Positions 44,788 to 53,091 of a DNA stretch of 64,000 nucleotides are shown piece by piece. Position 1 is the first letter of the stretch; every line of letters begins with the position of its first letter. The DNA comes from Pseudomonas yangonensis (lineage in GTDB: Bacteria; Pseudomonadota; Gammaproteobacteria; Pseudomonadales; Pseudomonadaceae): contig NZ_BLJU01000027.1 of assembly GCF_009932725.1 (NCBI RefSeq), positions 92,529 through 156,528 of the forward strand. The letters are read 5' to 3'. Made by a program: the position numbers and the translations under genes. Under the pieces are notes generated by a model. The model worked only from the letters and a program-made list of their open reading frames with translations, was not told the origin of the DNA and did no database searches.

Positions 44788-45210
44788 CGATGCTTTCCCG
44801 TGCGTCCGTTCGTTTCGAGCACATGGCCCTGGAGGGGCAGGCCACGACTGTGTGACTGCCTGACGGTGTCTGAGTTCGGCCGCTCTCCTGAACGAGCCGC
44901 GATCGTCCCCCTGAAGGAAAAGAAGGAACCGCCGCAAGGAGAAGGAGGGAGACGCTGCGGCGGCCCGGGGGAAGCAGAGATGCTCGTTCGTCGTGGCGCT
45001 AGTGCGCCGGCCAGGCCGAGGTGCGAAGCCCGGCACGCCTCCCTTGAAACAAACAGAGTTGCAGCACCTCGCTTGCGTTCAAGCTTTTTTGCCTGAATTG
45101 TGCAGGGCGCCACGGATCATGACGGGCAGAAAAATTGAAACCCAGGGTTTAGTTTTCACTCACTTCAAGAGACGACATCGCAAAGGTGCTTCATGGCAGA
45201 GGAGAACATC
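44788..45210. other. Divergent intergenic region, CopD/ClpP-like
   Basis: These 423 bases hold no gene I can support. Near the ClpP-like side are TTTTTTGCCTGAATTG (about 45085-45100, a degraded ECF-like -35) and a 13-bp palindrome AAACCC-A-GGGTTT (45138-45150), which could be an operator. Confidence 0.45.
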
Positions 45211-45762
45211 ATGAGAACTCACGTCGTGCACTTCACCGCACCGATCAACTCCTACACCTGTGGCCAGTTGATCGACAAATGCAGCCAGGCCATCCATCAG
45301 GGCGCCGATGAGCTGGTTCTGAAGATCGCCACCATGGGCGGGGAGTGCAGCTACGGCTTCTCCCTCTACAACTTCCTCATCTCGCTGCCGGTACCGGTCA
45401 AGACGCATAACCTCGGCACCGTGGAATCGATGGGCAACATCATCTTTCTCGCAGGGGAAACCCGCACTGCCTGCCCGCACAGCAAGTTCCTGTTCCACCC
45501 CTTTCACTGGACGGTCAACGGCGCGGTGGACCATGCGCGCATGTCCGAATACGCGATGAGCCTGGACTATGACCTGCAGCTCTACGCCGACATCGTCGCC
45601 GAGCGCACGGCGGGAGCCGAGGCGCCCCTGGACGTGCTGCAGTGCCTGATGTCCGCGCCGCGCATTCTCAACGTCGAAGAGGCGTTGGCTGCCGGCGTGA
45701 TCCACCGCGAAGACTGCCTGGGCATGCCGGCCGAGTCGGTGAACTGGTGCGTGCATACCTGA
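45211..45762 (+). CDS. ClpP-like serine protease, stand-alone
   Basis: A 183-residue ClpP/crotonase-fold protein. Ser73 in VESMGNIIFLAG and His96 in SKFLFHPFHW occupy the positions of ClpP Ser97 and His122. The third residue is uncertain, possibly Asp141. The usual ASMGA is ESMGN and the usual HQP is HPF, so this is a divergent paralogue, not the housekeeping ClpP. No clpX is adjacent. AGAGGAG 6 nt before the ATG at 45211 decides the start. It may form its own or mixed rings under stress (inference). Confidence 0.82.
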   Translation: MRTHVVHFTAPINSYTCGQLIDKCSQAIHQGADELVLKIATMGGECSYGFSLYNFLISLPVPVKTHNLGTVESMGNIIFLAGETRTACPHSKFLFHPFHWTVNGAVDHARMSEYAMSLDYDLQLYADIVAERTAGAEAPLDVLQCLMSAPRILNVEEALAAGVIHREDCLGMPAESVNWCVHT

Positions 45763-45795
45763 GCGCCATTCAGACGACCGCTTGGAATTTTCCCT

Positions 45796-45823
45796 GAACG
45801 ATCAGCGAAGCCTGAGCGTCGGA
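45796..45823 (+). promoter_or_regulatory. ECF-type promoter for the DUF2383 pair
   Basis: CCCTGAACG, a 19-nt spacer from GAAC, then TCGGA, about 65 nt before the gene at 45892. Confidence 0.64.
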
Positions 45824-45891
45824 ATCCATGTACGCCCCGTCAGGGGACATACCACCAAGCAATGGCCGTTTAGCCGGCCCGGAGGCGACTT

Positions 45892-46356
45892 ATGGATCTC
45901 ACAGACGATCGCAAAGACCTGGTACGCACCCTCAACAAGCTGATCGAAACCTGCAAGGACGGTGAGGAGGGCTTCAAGGTCTGCGCCGAAGACGTCAAAC
46001 GACCGGACATGAAGCAGCTCTTCTCGCAGCGTTCGCGGCAGTGCGCCGAAGCGGCTGCAGAGCTGCAGCGTACCGTCCTCGAACTGGGCGGTGAGCCCGA
46101 GGACAGCACCAGCATGGGCGCCGACCTGCACCGCCGCTGGGTCGACCTGAAATCGCTGATCACCGGCAAGGATGAAGAGGCGATCCTCAACGAAGCCGAG
46201 CGTGGCGAGGACGTGGCCAAGGAGCGCTACAGCGAAGCCCTGACTCAGAATCTGCCGCCGCAAATCCGCACCCTGGTGGAGCGCCAGTATCAGGGCGTAC
46301 TGCGCAATCACGACGAGGTCAGAGCCATGCGTGACGTGGTCCGCGCCAAGAGCTGA
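45892..46356 (+). CDS. PA2169 family four-helix-bundle protein (DUF2383)
   Basis: A 154-residue all-alpha protein. LNKLIETCKDGEEGFKVCAE, then FSQRSRQCAEAAAELQ, and ERYSEALTQNLPPQIRTLVE are hallmarks of the DUF2383/PA2169 family, which has a ferritin-like fold. Conserved Glu and Gln/Cys positions could bind metal, but no function is known. GGAGG lies 6 nt before the ATG. A diverged paralogue follows 88 nt later. Confidence 0.86.
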   Translation: MDLTDDRKDLVRTLNKLIETCKDGEEGFKVCAEDVKRPDMKQLFSQRSRQCAEAAAELQRTVLELGGEPEDSTSMGADLHRRWVDLKSLITGKDEEAILNEAERGEDVAKERYSEALTQNLPPQIRTLVERQYQGVLRNHDEVRAMRDVVRAKS

Positions 46357-46367
46357 TCTCGCTATCT

Positions 46368-46400
46368 GCCGGGTGTCGCGCATCACCGCGCGCACCCGGC
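46368..46400 (+). terminator. Hairpin between the two DUF2383 genes
   Basis: GCCGGGTG pairs perfectly with CACCCGGC around a 17-nt loop that has its own GCGC complementarity. It may be a partial terminator or an mRNA-stabilising hairpin setting the ratio of the two genes. Confidence 0.45.
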
Positions 46401-46444
46401 TGGTTCATTTTCGTAAGTGTCAGCAAGCGTAGGAGGCGCAACGC

Positions 46445-46882
46445 ATGCCGACCTTGGACAAGACCATCACCCAGCTCAACCACCTTCTGATGACCAGCCA
46501 CGACGCCAGCCTGAGCTATGGGCGCCTTGCAGGCGGCACTCGCACGTCCGAGCAGCAGCGACTGCTCAGCGAACGAGCGCAGCAGTGCGCGCTGCTGATG
46601 GACTGCCTGCATGACCAGATTCTCACCTACGGCGGCATTCCGGCTGAGCGTCCAAGTGTGCCGGGCGTGCTTCGTCATGCCTGGAACCGCTTTATCGCTG
46701 CGCTACACAGACCCGAGCGCGGCCGGGCTCGCTTGCGCGCTGCACTGCGCACCGAAAAACAGATTCGTCACGGTTTCGAGCAACTATTGGCCGAAGAGCT
46801 GTCACCGCAGTTTCGTCAGCAGTTGCAGGAGCACAACAGCCGCAGCATCGAATTCGAAAGACTGATCCGCGCGCGGCTCTAG
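46445..46882 (+). CDS. Diverged DUF2383-type four-helix-bundle protein
   Basis: A 145-residue all-alpha protein that aligns in layout with its upstream neighbour: LDKTITQLNHLLMTSHDASL, LLSERAQQCALLMDCLHDQI, then ELSPQFRQQLQEH. It is more basic. GGAGG precedes the ATG. It is probably a paralogue from tandem duplication; the function is unknown. Confidence 0.72.
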   Translation: MPTLDKTITQLNHLLMTSHDASLSYGRLAGGTRTSEQQRLLSERAQQCALLMDCLHDQILTYGGIPAERPSVPGVLRHAWNRFIAALHRPERGRARLRAALRTEKQIRHGFEQLLAEELSPQFRQQLQEHNSRSIEFERLIRARL

Positions 46883-46906
46883 GTTACTGACGAAACGAAG
46901 GACGGC

Positions 46907-48388
46907 TCAGCCCGGCACGGAACGCTTGGCCAGCGGCTCACAGGCAGGCCCGTGCCTTACCTTGCCGTCAGCCTCGAAGATCGAACCATGGCACGGACAG
47001 TCCCAGGTGCGATCAGCATTGTTCCAGGTCACCGGGCAGCCCATGTGCGTGCACTCCGCGTTGAGCGCATGCAGCTTACCGCTGTCATCCCGCCACACTG
47101 CCAGCTTGTCCTCGCCATGGCTGATGACGCCGCCCTGTCCGGGCTTCAGCGCCTGCACGTCATCGATCAGAGTATGGCTGTCGCTGCTCTGATTGAGATC
47201 TTCCCCCGCATCACGCTTGGGATCGAAGAGCGTACCCCAGGGCCAGTGGCCGCTGGCGATCTGCTGCGCCAAGCCGATTCCGGATGCGGTGCCATTGGTG
47301 ATCCCCCAGGCGCTGAACCCGGTGGCCAGATAAAGGCCGGGCGCCTTCTGCGCATCCGGCTCGCCGACGTAGGCCATGCGGTCGGGGGTGTCGTAGTCCT
47401 CATTGCACCAGCGCCACACAGCCTCGGCGACCGGCAGGTGCTGCCGCGCCCAGCGCTCCAGTTCGACGAAACGCTGCGCCACGTCGGCATCCTGGCCCGT
47501 ATTGAAACGTGGGCCGAGCACCAGAATCAGCGGCCCGTCGTTGTCCTGCGCCATACGGATGGAGTGCGTGGGCTCGTCAGCGGCGATGAACATGCCGTCC
47601 AGCGTCTTTTCATCACTCGGACGAAAGGCGATGGCGACGTGGCAACGCGGCTGTGTCGGGCTGACATAGTCCACCGGCGTCTTGACCGGCATATGGGTCG
47701 TGATCACCAGCTTGTCGGCGCTGAGGAGGCCGCCTTCGAAACCGATCTGCCAGCGTTCATGGTGTTCGAAGTCAGTGGCGCGGGTATTTTCGAATATTCG
47801 TCCGCCCTTGGCCTGCACCGCTTGTGCAAGACCCAGCAGATAACGGGCTGGATTGAACTGTGCCTGCTGCGGAAATTCCAGCGCACTGGAGGTCTCGAAC
47901 GGCAGCGGCGCCCGCTCAACGACGCGCGCATCCAGGCCCAGCGAACGAGCGGCCTCGGCTTCGCTTCTCAAGGCTTCGTCCTGTTTTTCGCTCAGCGAAT
48001 AAACATAGGCCGAACGACGCTGGAAATCGCAGTCGATCGCGTATTGCTCGACCCAGTCGGCGATGCGCTGCAGAGCCTGCCTGTTGGCGTCTGCATAGGA
48101 TTGCGCCGTAGCGCGGCCTGCCTTGGCGATCAGGTCGCGGTAAATCAGCGCGTGCTGCGTGGTGACCTTGGCGGTCGACAGGCCGGTCACCTGACGGCCG
48201 ACCTTCCTCGCCTCGAGCACCACCACCGACTTACCGGCCTCGCACAGCGCCAGTGCAGTGCTCAAGCCGGCAATACCGGCGCCGACGACCGCGACCTCAC
48301 ATTCGCAATGACCGGAGAGACGGGGGAAGTCGCTTTCGGGCGTGGAGGCAGGCCAGCAGCAGCCAGGCTTGGCAGATAGCGCGGTCAT
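46907..48388 (-). CDS. FAD-dependent oxidoreductase with C-terminal Rieske domain
   Basis: A 493-residue fusion. Residues about 28-380 form a DAO-type FAD domain (VVGAGIAGLSTALAL, LEARKVGRQVTGLSTAKVT). Residues about 400-493 form a Rieske [2Fe-2S] domain with CTHMGCP and CPCHGSIF ligands. Such fusions are common in Bacillus and Pseudomonas stress loci; the substrate is unknown. GAGGA lies 7 nt before the ATG, and an ECF-type promoter lies about 40 nt upstream. It converges on the DUF2383 pair. Confidence 0.9.
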   Translation of the reverse strand: MTALSAKPGCCWPASTPESDFPRLSGHCECEVAVVGAGIAGLSTALALCEAGKSVVVLEARKVGRQVTGLSTAKVTTQHALIYRDLIAKAGRATAQSYADANRQALQRIADWVEQYAIDCDFQRRSAYVYSLSEKQDEALRSEAEAARSLGLDARVVERAPLPFETSSALEFPQQAQFNPARYLLGLAQAVQAKGGRIFENTRATDFEHHERWQIGFEGGLLSADKLVITTHMPVKTPVDYVSPTQPRCHVAIAFRPSDEKTLDGMFIAADEPTHSIRMAQDNDGPLILVLGPRFNTGQDADVAQRFVELERWARQHLPVAEAVWRWCNEDYDTPDRMAYVGEPDAQKAPGLYLATGFSAWGITNGTASGIGLAQQIASGHWPWGTLFDPKRDAGEDLNQSSDSHTLIDDVQALKPGQGGVISHGEDKLAVWRDDSGKLHALNAECTHMGCPVTWNNADRTWDCPCHGSIFEADGKVRHGPACEPLAKRSVPG

Positions 48389-48424
48389 GGGCTTTTCCTC
48401 GTTTCTGCAAGAACAGGTTCCCGT

Positions 48425-48452
48425 GTAGAAACCCCTTCATGCGGCGCGGTTC
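48425..48452 (-). promoter_or_regulatory. ECF-type promoter for the FAD-Rieske gene
   Basis: On the minus strand GGTTGAACC, a 19-nt spacer from GAAC, then TCTAC, about 40 nt before the ATG at 48388. It lies back to back with the site at 48514. Confidence 0.55.
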
Positions 48453-48513
48453 AACCTTTCTGCCCGTCGGTACAAGCGCTACGCCGCTCGTCAACGGCCT
48501 TCGCAAATAACCT

Positions 48514-48541
48514 GAACCGGCGCGGCCGAGGGCGACTCAGC
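48514..48541 (+). promoter_or_regulatory. ECF-type promoter for the YciE-like gene
   Basis: ACCTGAACC, a 19-nt spacer from GAAC, then TCAGC. It would give a leader of about 120 nt that contains a 7-bp hairpin GCCTGTT/AACAGGC (48607-48623). Confidence 0.5.
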
Positions 48542-48666
48542 ACTAGAGAGGGCCAACGCAATCGCGACCACCCTTTACAGATACTTCGTCATCACCGTTC
48601 TGTTCTGCCTGTTACCAACAGGCGTTGGAGCAGGGCGGCCCGATCAGACCGACAGGAGAAATTCAA

Positions 48667-49176
48667 ATGTCCACCGCCAAAGACAACCTGCTGGATTGGC
48701 TGCGCGACGCCCATGCCATGGAGCAGCAAGCAGAGAAAATGCTCACCGCTCAATCAGAGCGCCTGGAACACTACCCGGACCTGAAAGCGCGAATCGTCCA
48801 GCACATCGATGAGACCCGCGGCCAACGCGAACTGCTGGAGTCTTGCCTGCAGCGGCTGGGCAGCAGCCCGTCGACCTTCAAGGACCTCTCCGCCAAGGTT
48901 ACGGCGTTCGGCCAGGCTGTTGCCGGCATGACCGTCAGCGATGAGGTGGTCAAAGGTGCGATGAGCGGCTACGTCTTCGAAAACGTGGAAATCGCCGCTT
49001 ATACGGTGCTGATCGCCGCCGCCGAAGAGGTCGGCGACGCCCAGACCCAGACTGCTTGCGAGCAAATCCTCAAACAGGAAGTCGCGATGGCGGACTGGCT
49101 GCGCGAGCACCTGCCACAGATCACCGCGGCGTTTCTCCAGCGCAGCGCCTCGCCTGACCTGGAAGCCAAGCGTTGA
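48667..49176 (+). CDS. YciE/DUF892 ferritin-like protein
   Basis: A 169-residue all-alpha protein of the YciE/DUF892 family. WLRDAHAMEQQAEKML, then HIDETRGQRELLESCL and EVGDAQTQTACEQILKQEV carry the Glu/His ligand pattern of a ferritin-like di-metal site. The family is stress-induced in enterobacteria. The ATG at 48667 has AGGAG upstream; the longer read adds 14 residues. Its stop overlaps the start of the DUF2061 gene. Confidence 0.87.
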   Translation: MSTAKDNLLDWLRDAHAMEQQAEKMLTAQSERLEHYPDLKARIVQHIDETRGQRELLESCLQRLGSSPSTFKDLSAKVTAFGQAVAGMTVSDEVVKGAMSGYVFENVEIAAYTVLIAAAEEVGDAQTQTACEQILKQEVAMADWLREHLPQITAAFLQRSASPDLEAKR

Positions 49177-49469
49177 GCAAACCCAGCACCGGCAAGCCGG
49201 TGCTGGGGCCTTCCATGCTGAAGACCTTCACCTTCGCCATCCTGCATTTTTCCATCGCCTTCGGTATCGCCTTTGCGCTGACCGGCGACCTCCTAACCGG
49301 TGGCCTGATTGCGCTGCTGGAGCCGGCGTGCAATACGGTCGCGTACTACTTCCACGAGAAGTTCTGGAATCGCCTCGAAAACAAGGCAGACCAGCAGAGC
49401 GAGAGCTCGGGGAAGGGTAGCCATGGCCGCATACTGAGCAGCTTGCGGCAATTGTTACGCGGCGATTAA
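49173..49469 (+). CDS. DUF2061 small membrane protein
   Basis: A 98-residue protein with two transmembrane helices. MLKTFTFAILHFSIAFGIAF, GGLIALLEPACNTVAYYFHE and KFWNRL are the DUF2061 pattern. A TTG at 49173 overlaps the YciE stop (TTGA) and is preferred for coupling. The ATG at 49215 would make an 84-residue protein that still contains the whole domain. The function is unknown. Confidence 0.8.
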   Translation: MSKPSTGKPVLGPSMLKTFTFAILHFSIAFGIAFALTGDLLTGGLIALLEPACNTVAYYFHEKFWNRLENKADQQSESSGKGSHGRILSSLRQLLRGD

Positions 49470-49486
49470 AGCCCCTTATCAGTACC

Positions 49487-49515
49487 GCGCGGAAGGGCCG
49501 TCGGCCCCTCCGCGC
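49487..49515. terminator. Bidirectional terminator hairpin
   Basis: A 13-bp GC-rich stem with one mismatch and a 3-nt loop (GCGCGGA-A-GGGCC and its complement), between the convergent DUF2061 and ferritin-like genes. Confidence 0.75.
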
Positions 49516-49522
49516 TGCTGCG

Positions 49523-50242
49523 CTATACCTGCCTTACGACCTCATCCCTGAGCCAGCTTCGTATCGTTTCCAGATGCACCTGCTCCTGATTCAGTGCCTT
49601 GTAGAAGCTCTCGGCAATCTCAGGTTGGCCGCAAGTGTCGGCGAGCTCGATCAGCAGTTCCCAGCCAGCATTATCGGTAAGCTCTGCCGTGAGCAGTGCG
49701 TTGAGCGACTGCGCCAGGTTGGTTCGCGGGTCGCTGATGGTTTGTAAAACACCAATCCCGGTCACCCCCACGACATCGGCGCAGGGCGTCATCGCCGATG
49801 GGTCAGCCCCGAGCTTTTCCATGGCAGCCACCACCAGTTCGAAATGCTCGGCTTCCTCGGCGCGAAAGCGCTGCAGGGTTTGCAGCTGAGTCTTGTCGAC
49901 CACCTCGATCACCGATGCCTTGGCCAATAGCGCTTCGTACAGACGCACCCCGGTGCGCTCGAAGGCCAGCCTCTCACCGAGTTTGTCGATGAGCATTTCC
50001 GGACTGACGCCGGTCAGCTTGTTCAGCGCGGCCTTCATCATGCCCTTGACCGATCCTGGCAAGGGCACCGAGCCAATGCTGTCGGCCCGCGCCACTTCCT
50101 CGCTGCGGACCGCCGCCAGCTTGCCCTCATTGCCTGGCACGTCTGGCGGCACTTCCTGGCTGGCCTTGAGCATGGCTTCACTGTCTATTGGCGACATCTG
50201 CACGCCGGTGTAGTTGAGTCCCATCTTGGTAGCGTTTTGCAT
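49523..50242 (-). CDS. Ferritin-like diiron-type protein
   Basis: A 239-residue protein with a disordered N-terminus (about 1-75) and a four-helix ferritin-like domain. Ligand candidates are Glu95 (AFERTG), Glu130-x-x-His133 (EEAEHF), Glu187 (TAELTDNAGWE) and Glu220-x-x-His223 (NQEQVHLE). This is the E, ExxH, E, ExxH order of diiron carboxylate bundles. It starts 10 nt after the stop of the 390-residue ferritin-like gene, so the two are an operon. The function is unknown. Confidence 0.8.
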   Translation of the reverse strand: MQNATKMGLNYTGVQMSPIDSEAMLKASQEVPPDVPGNEGKLAAVRSEEVARADSIGSVPLPGSVKGMMKAALNKLTGVSPEMLIDKLGERLAFERTGVRLYEALLAKASVIEVVDKTQLQTLQRFRAEEAEHFELVVAAMEKLGADPSAMTPCADVVGVTGIGVLQTISDPRTNLAQSLNALLTAELTDNAGWELLIELADTCGQPEIAESFYKALNQEQVHLETIRSWLRDEVVRQV

Positions 50243-50252
50243 GACGTGATCC

Positions 50253-51425
50253 TCAGGATATTTTCTTCTGGCTGAGCTCGGTACCCGGGGCCCATTGATA
50301 GCCCGCGGAAGCCACCTCGGCGGGGACGCCTTCGGAGTTCAGGTGGTTGCGATAGTCGCGGCTGGCGTGGCCCTCGTGCTTCTTGTCGACGTAGTCGTGG
50401 CCCTTGGCACGCAGGTCCATCTCCTCGGCCAGGGTCTTGCGCACGAACTCGCGCTGGCTCTTGAACTCGATCAGCTTGGGTACCGAGCCGCCGAGAATTT
50501 CCGCCGGGTCGCGGCGCTCGTACTTCTTGAACAGCTCGCCGACCAGGTGCAAATGGCCTTGCTCGTAGTCGAGAAAACGTTCCCAGATCGCCTTGATGCG
50601 CGGGTTTTCTTCCTGCTCCATGCAACTGTTGTAGGCATACACCTCCATCGCCTCATGGATCAGCCACTTCTCCAGAAAGCTTTCATCAGGGTCCTGCAGC
50701 GAACCGTACTGGGTCACGTGCTGCTCCTCGACCGAGGCAATTTCCGCGTACAGCTGGCGGGCGAGGGGATCGGCGAAGGTCGGACCGATGGTCATGTAGT
50801 AATCGTGGGTCTGGTATTCGGCTGCGGTGATCATCGCTGCGTGAATCTTGGTAATCAGCGCCGCGCTTTCGCGCTGATAGGAGTCGCGCAGATCATCCTC
50901 GGGCGCGCGGTGATGCACGGTGGTCGGGCGGCTGGGAATGATGTCGGTGTAGCCCTGGAGGATGTTGTTCGCGTCCTTGCCCTCCAAGCGATCAAGCATC
51001 GCCGAATAGCGGTAAAGGTGATCGAAATCTTCCAGCAGGCCGAAGCGGTAGGTCTGCGCCTGATAGGGATCAGGTTCGGTCTGCGCCACGGCTGCGGTTA
51101 CCTCGATCGCCACCTGTTCGTAGGCCACCGTGGTTTCCAACGGCGAGTGATCAGCAGACAGCAGCCAGTTAACCATCGTGGCCTGGTGCTGCTCGGTGCG
51201 CCGCACCTCGGCCAGCGCCTGGCGCAGGTGCCCGTTGAAGCGCGCGCCGATGTTCTTCAGGCGTAGGGCATCGGTTTCGATGCCGTTCATCAGAATGATA
51301 CGCACGCGGGTAAAGGCATCGTCGTCCAGCTTGCTGATGGGCTTGCCGGCCATTTCGCGCCAGGTGAATTTTTGTTTTTCCAAGGGGCAGCCCTTGGTGT
51401 CGAACAGGCTAGTCAGGGTTTCCAT
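50253..51425 (-). CDS. Large protein with C-terminal ferritin-like diiron motif
   Basis: A 390-residue mostly helical protein with no name I can give. Residues about 195-300 carry Glu203, Glu233-x-x-His236 (VEEQH), Glu258/Glu261 and Glu288-x-x-His291 (YEQGH), a complete ferritin-like diiron ligand set. Residues about 40-145 look like a second, degenerate helical bundle (Glu50, TEQH, EDFDH). GGAGG lies 7 nt before the ATG at 51425. With the downstream gene it forms a two-gene diiron unit. Confidence 0.74.
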   Translation of the reverse strand: METLTSLFDTKGCPLEKQKFTWREMAGKPISKLDDDAFTRVRIILMNGIETDALRLKNIGARFNGHLRQALAEVRRTEQHQATMVNWLLSADHSPLETTVAYEQVAIEVTAAVAQTEPDPYQAQTYRFGLLEDFDHLYRYSAMLDRLEGKDANNILQGYTDIIPSRPTTVHHRAPEDDLRDSYQRESAALITKIHAAMITAAEYQTHDYYMTIGPTFADPLARQLYAEIASVEEQHVTQYGSLQDPDESFLEKWLIHEAMEVYAYNSCMEQEENPRIKAIWERFLDYEQGHLHLVGELFKKYERRDPAEILGGSVPKLIEFKSQREFVRKTLAEEMDLRAKGHDYVDKKHEGHASRDYRNHLNSEGVPAEVASAGYQWAPGTELSQKKIS

Positions 51426-51579
51426 CTGTGTTCCTCCAGATTGGTCCAAAGGCAGGAGAGCCTTTCAGACTGGAGTGGGGGTACAGAGGCGATGTTGCAG
51501 TCGGGCGATGAGCGGCAGGGGTGGCTGAATGCCTTGATTCGCCTGAGCGCCGGCTGGCTCGGAGCCGCACCCAGAGAAC

Positions 51580-51608
51580 CGAGAACCGGAAAAATACGCG
51601 GACGGTTC
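51580..51608 (-). promoter_or_regulatory. Possible ECF-type promoter for the ferritin-like operon
   Basis: On the minus strand GCCGAACCG is followed by a 20-nt spacer from GAAC and TCTCG, about 155 nt before the ATG at 51425. Weak -10. Confidence 0.35.
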
Positions 51609-51711
51609 GGCTTTATTCGCGTTATGGCTTAAAGTAGCCGGTTGCCGAAAGAACCGTCATGGCCATAGCCATGAAGGGCTTTCATTCTTTACAAATTGCT
51701 GTGTGGTGAAG

Positions 51712-52623
51712 ATGAACGAGCCTTTCATTTCGCTGTGCCCTGAAATTACTCGGGCACACGCGCTGACGTTGATGGATTGGTTGGAAGATGAGCGCGTAAC
51801 TTGCTATCTGAGTGACTCGCGTCATGTTGCCCGAACCATCGAACAAGCCATCGATCGGACTCAGTTGCCGATCCTGACTCATCTATTCAACCGGGGCGGC
51901 CGATTCTTCATGGCCTATGACCGGCATGATGCCCCGGTGGGCTTTGTCCGGCTGATCAAAACCGGCTCGGATTGCGAGATAGTCCTGGCCATCGGAGACA
52001 GCGAAAAGTGGGGCCAGAACCTTGGCACCCGCACGATCCTCGAAGGCATGAAACTGGCGTTTCTGGAGATGCGGGCGGAAAAGCTGATCGCCAAGATCCA
52101 TCCGGACAACCTGCGTTCGCACAAAGCCTTTATGCGCAGCGGCTTCGTGCTTGAGAGCGAAACGCCGACATTGAAGACATTTGCCATGACGGCGGGACGC
52201 TATCTGCAGTTCTTGCGCGAAGATGCCTTCAATAACGCCCCCGCGATCTACATCACCGAATTCGACAAGGCCAGACTCGAGAGCCTGATCGCGCTCGAGC
52301 AGGGCCCGGCCGTTGTCGAACTCGAACATGAGCTTGAGCGCGCCGTTGTGGTCGAGCCGCAGCAGGTGCCGGGCAATGTCGTAACGATGAACTCCAGGGC
52401 CTTGCTGCAGCTCGACGATGAAGAGATCGAAGTGGCTCTGGTTTACCCTGAAGACGCGGACGGGAGTGCCGGCAAACATTCCGTGTGTTCCGACATCGGC
52501 ACCGCCATCCTTGGCTACCAGGAGGGAGACGCCATCGACTGGCGGATCTCTGACAGGACCCGCCGGATCGAGATCAGGAAAGTGCTTTACCAGCCAGAAG
52601 CCGCGGGCGATTTCCACCTGTAA
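51712..52623 (+). CDS. GNAT acetyltransferase fused to Rnk-type regulator
   Basis: A 303-residue two-domain protein. Residues about 5-165 form a GNAT N-acetyltransferase (LAIGDSEKWGQNLGTRTILE for acetyl-CoA binding, HPDNLRSHKAFMRSGFV). Residues about 185-303 match Rnk, the nucleoside diphosphate kinase regulator with a GreA/GreB-like C-terminal fold (ITEFDKARLESLI, VALVYPEDADGSAGKHSVCS, DWRISDRTRRIEIRKVLYQP). Fusions of this type are known in databases (from memory). No strong ribosome binding site was seen; the ATG at 51712 or GTGs at 51703/51706 may start it. Confidence 0.85.
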   Translation: MNEPFISLCPEITRAHALTLMDWLEDERVTCYLSDSRHVARTIEQAIDRTQLPILTHLFNRGGRFFMAYDRHDAPVGFVRLIKTGSDCEIVLAIGDSEKWGQNLGTRTILEGMKLAFLEMRAEKLIAKIHPDNLRSHKAFMRSGFVLESETPTLKTFAMTAGRYLQFLREDAFNNAPAIYITEFDKARLESLIALEQGPAVVELEHELERAVVVEPQQVPGNVVTMNSRALLQLDDEEIEVALVYPEDADGSAGKHSVCSDIGTAILGYQEGDAIDWRISDRTRRIEIRKVLYQPEAAGDFHL

Positions 52624-52655
52624 TTGCCTGCGGCTCAGCGCTCGTCCATCAGGCA

Positions 52656-52689
52656 CCAATGACCGTCCGAGTCAGGGGACGGTCGTTGG
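52656..52689 (+). terminator. Terminator hairpin after the GNAT-Rnk gene
   Basis: A 13-bp stem with one G-T pair (CCAATGACCGTCC and GGACGGTCGTTGG) and an 8-nt loop, 33 nt after the stop codon. Confidence 0.65.
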
Positions 52690-53091
52690 CATCAACTGCA
52701 GGCCTAAAGGCGATCTTGGCCATGCGTCGATGCCCAGCTAACGCTTCACGACAAACAGGGAAGCGGTGATAGAGGTACGTGGATAGTTACCGGGGTTTCG
52801 CCTCTCATGGCCAAGCGTCACGCGAGTTCTCACGCTGCTCCATCCGTCGGATTGGCCGTCATTCGCTGTTCGATCGATCGGTTTTTGATGCCCAGCTTCG
52901 AGGGCGCGTTTCTACGGGGTTTCAGGAAGGCAACCCACTGTGGTGTAGGGTTGAGAGAAAGGCCATTCCCTCTGGGCGAGGGCGCGTAGAGCTGAGGTCG
53001 TACTTGATCTATGTTTGTTGGCTTACAGTGCTACCTTCAGATTTAGAGAAACCATCAGCTACGCTGGTCATAGCCTCTGAAGGAGTACGCC
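52690..53091. other. Intergenic region without supported gene
   Basis: About 400 bases in which two overlapping plus-strand frames run (52779-53228, 52807-52989), but neither has a ribosome binding site or family resemblance. The final bases, AAGGAG and six more, form the ribosome binding site of the gene at 53092. Confidence 0.45.

Noticed and set aside
45138..45150. AAACCC-A-GGGTTT palindrome as a definite operator of the ClpP-like gene
   Set aside because: The dyad is real, but no known regulator matches it, so it is mentioned only in the intergenic entry.
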